From: JBGTLW01 sp041743835
Lineage (GTDB): Bacteria; Planctomycetota; Phycisphaerae; Phycisphaerales; Phycisphaeraceae
Length of the DNA: 12,827 bases
Assembly: GCA_041743835.1 (NCBI GenBank)
Contig: JBGTLW010000390.1
Span: 1 to 12,827 of the forward strand
Reading direction: 5' to 3'
In this document: positions 12,722 through 12,827 of the stretch, piece after piece
Numbering within the stretch: the first letter of the stretch is position 1
Layout of the letters: each line of letters opens with the position of its first letter
Program-made: the position numbers and the translations under genes
Notes under the pieces: model-generated
What the model was told of the DNA's origin: nothing
The model's input: only the letters and a program-made list of their open reading frames with translations
The model's database searches: none

Positions 12722-12827
12722 GCCTCAGCCCGCGACACCCCCGCCGCACCCCCGTTTAGCCGCGGGCGTCCGCCCGGGCTGTCACCCCGCGCGCGCCCCA
12801 CTACACCCCCGTACAGCCCCGCGGCCA
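12722..12827. other. Right-end non-coding stretch
   Basis: C-rich sequence with no supported gene. The only structure is a short GC inverted repeat CGGGCG/CGCCCG (12763-12776) with a two-base centre, too tight for a convincing terminator. Confidence 0.3.

Overview
The window is GC-rich and carries five secreted proteins that all end in a PEP-CTERM sorting signal (IPEPASLALMGLG, hydrophobic helix, Arg-rich tail). It also has AraC-type regulators of the XylR-like kind and type IV pilin-like 'GFTLIELLVVISIIA' proteins. This mix is typical of Planctomycetota and suggests a Phycisphaerae-like bacterium; the lineage is an inference from protein style, not a marker gene. No rRNA, tRNA, CRISPR array, transposase or exosortase gene was found here.

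Layout. The same arrangement occurs five times: a minus-strand regulator, a 120-195 bp divergent intergenic region, and a plus-strand PEP-CTERM gene. Module A: edge-truncated regulator (1-147) and PEP-CTERM gene (268-1179). Module B: regulator (1343-2485) and PEP-CTERM gene (2674-3375). Module C: regulator (3462-4622), PEP-CTERM gene with two golvesin-C-like domains (4804-5823), then a phytanoyl-CoA-dioxygenase-family gene (5988-6773) and a pilin-like gene (6838-7506). Module D: regulator (7519-8709) and PEP-CTERM gene (8861-9727). Module E: a different regulator type, cupin-like plus AraC HTH (9908-10828), and PEP-CTERM gene (11022-11885), followed by a second pilin-like gene broken by one in-frame TAG (12053-12721). 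Adjacent modules meet tail to tail, mostly with hairpins between them; no gene-free stretch exceeds 300 bp.

How it may work. In modules A-D the regulator joins a sugar-binding-protein-like sensor to an AraC DNA-binding domain, so each probably responds to its own small ligand, likely a sugar, and controls the divergent surface-protein gene. All five PEP-CTERM genes have strong Shine-Dalgarno sequences. None of the regulator genes has one, and at least three have a -10-like hexamer only 6-8 nt before the start codon, which suggests leaderless mRNAs. The picture is a set of parallel one-component sensor/surface-protein cassettes that spread by duplication: the PEP-CTERM tails are nearly identical at DNA level and one terminator is repeated three times. 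The targets and ligands are not visible in the sequence.
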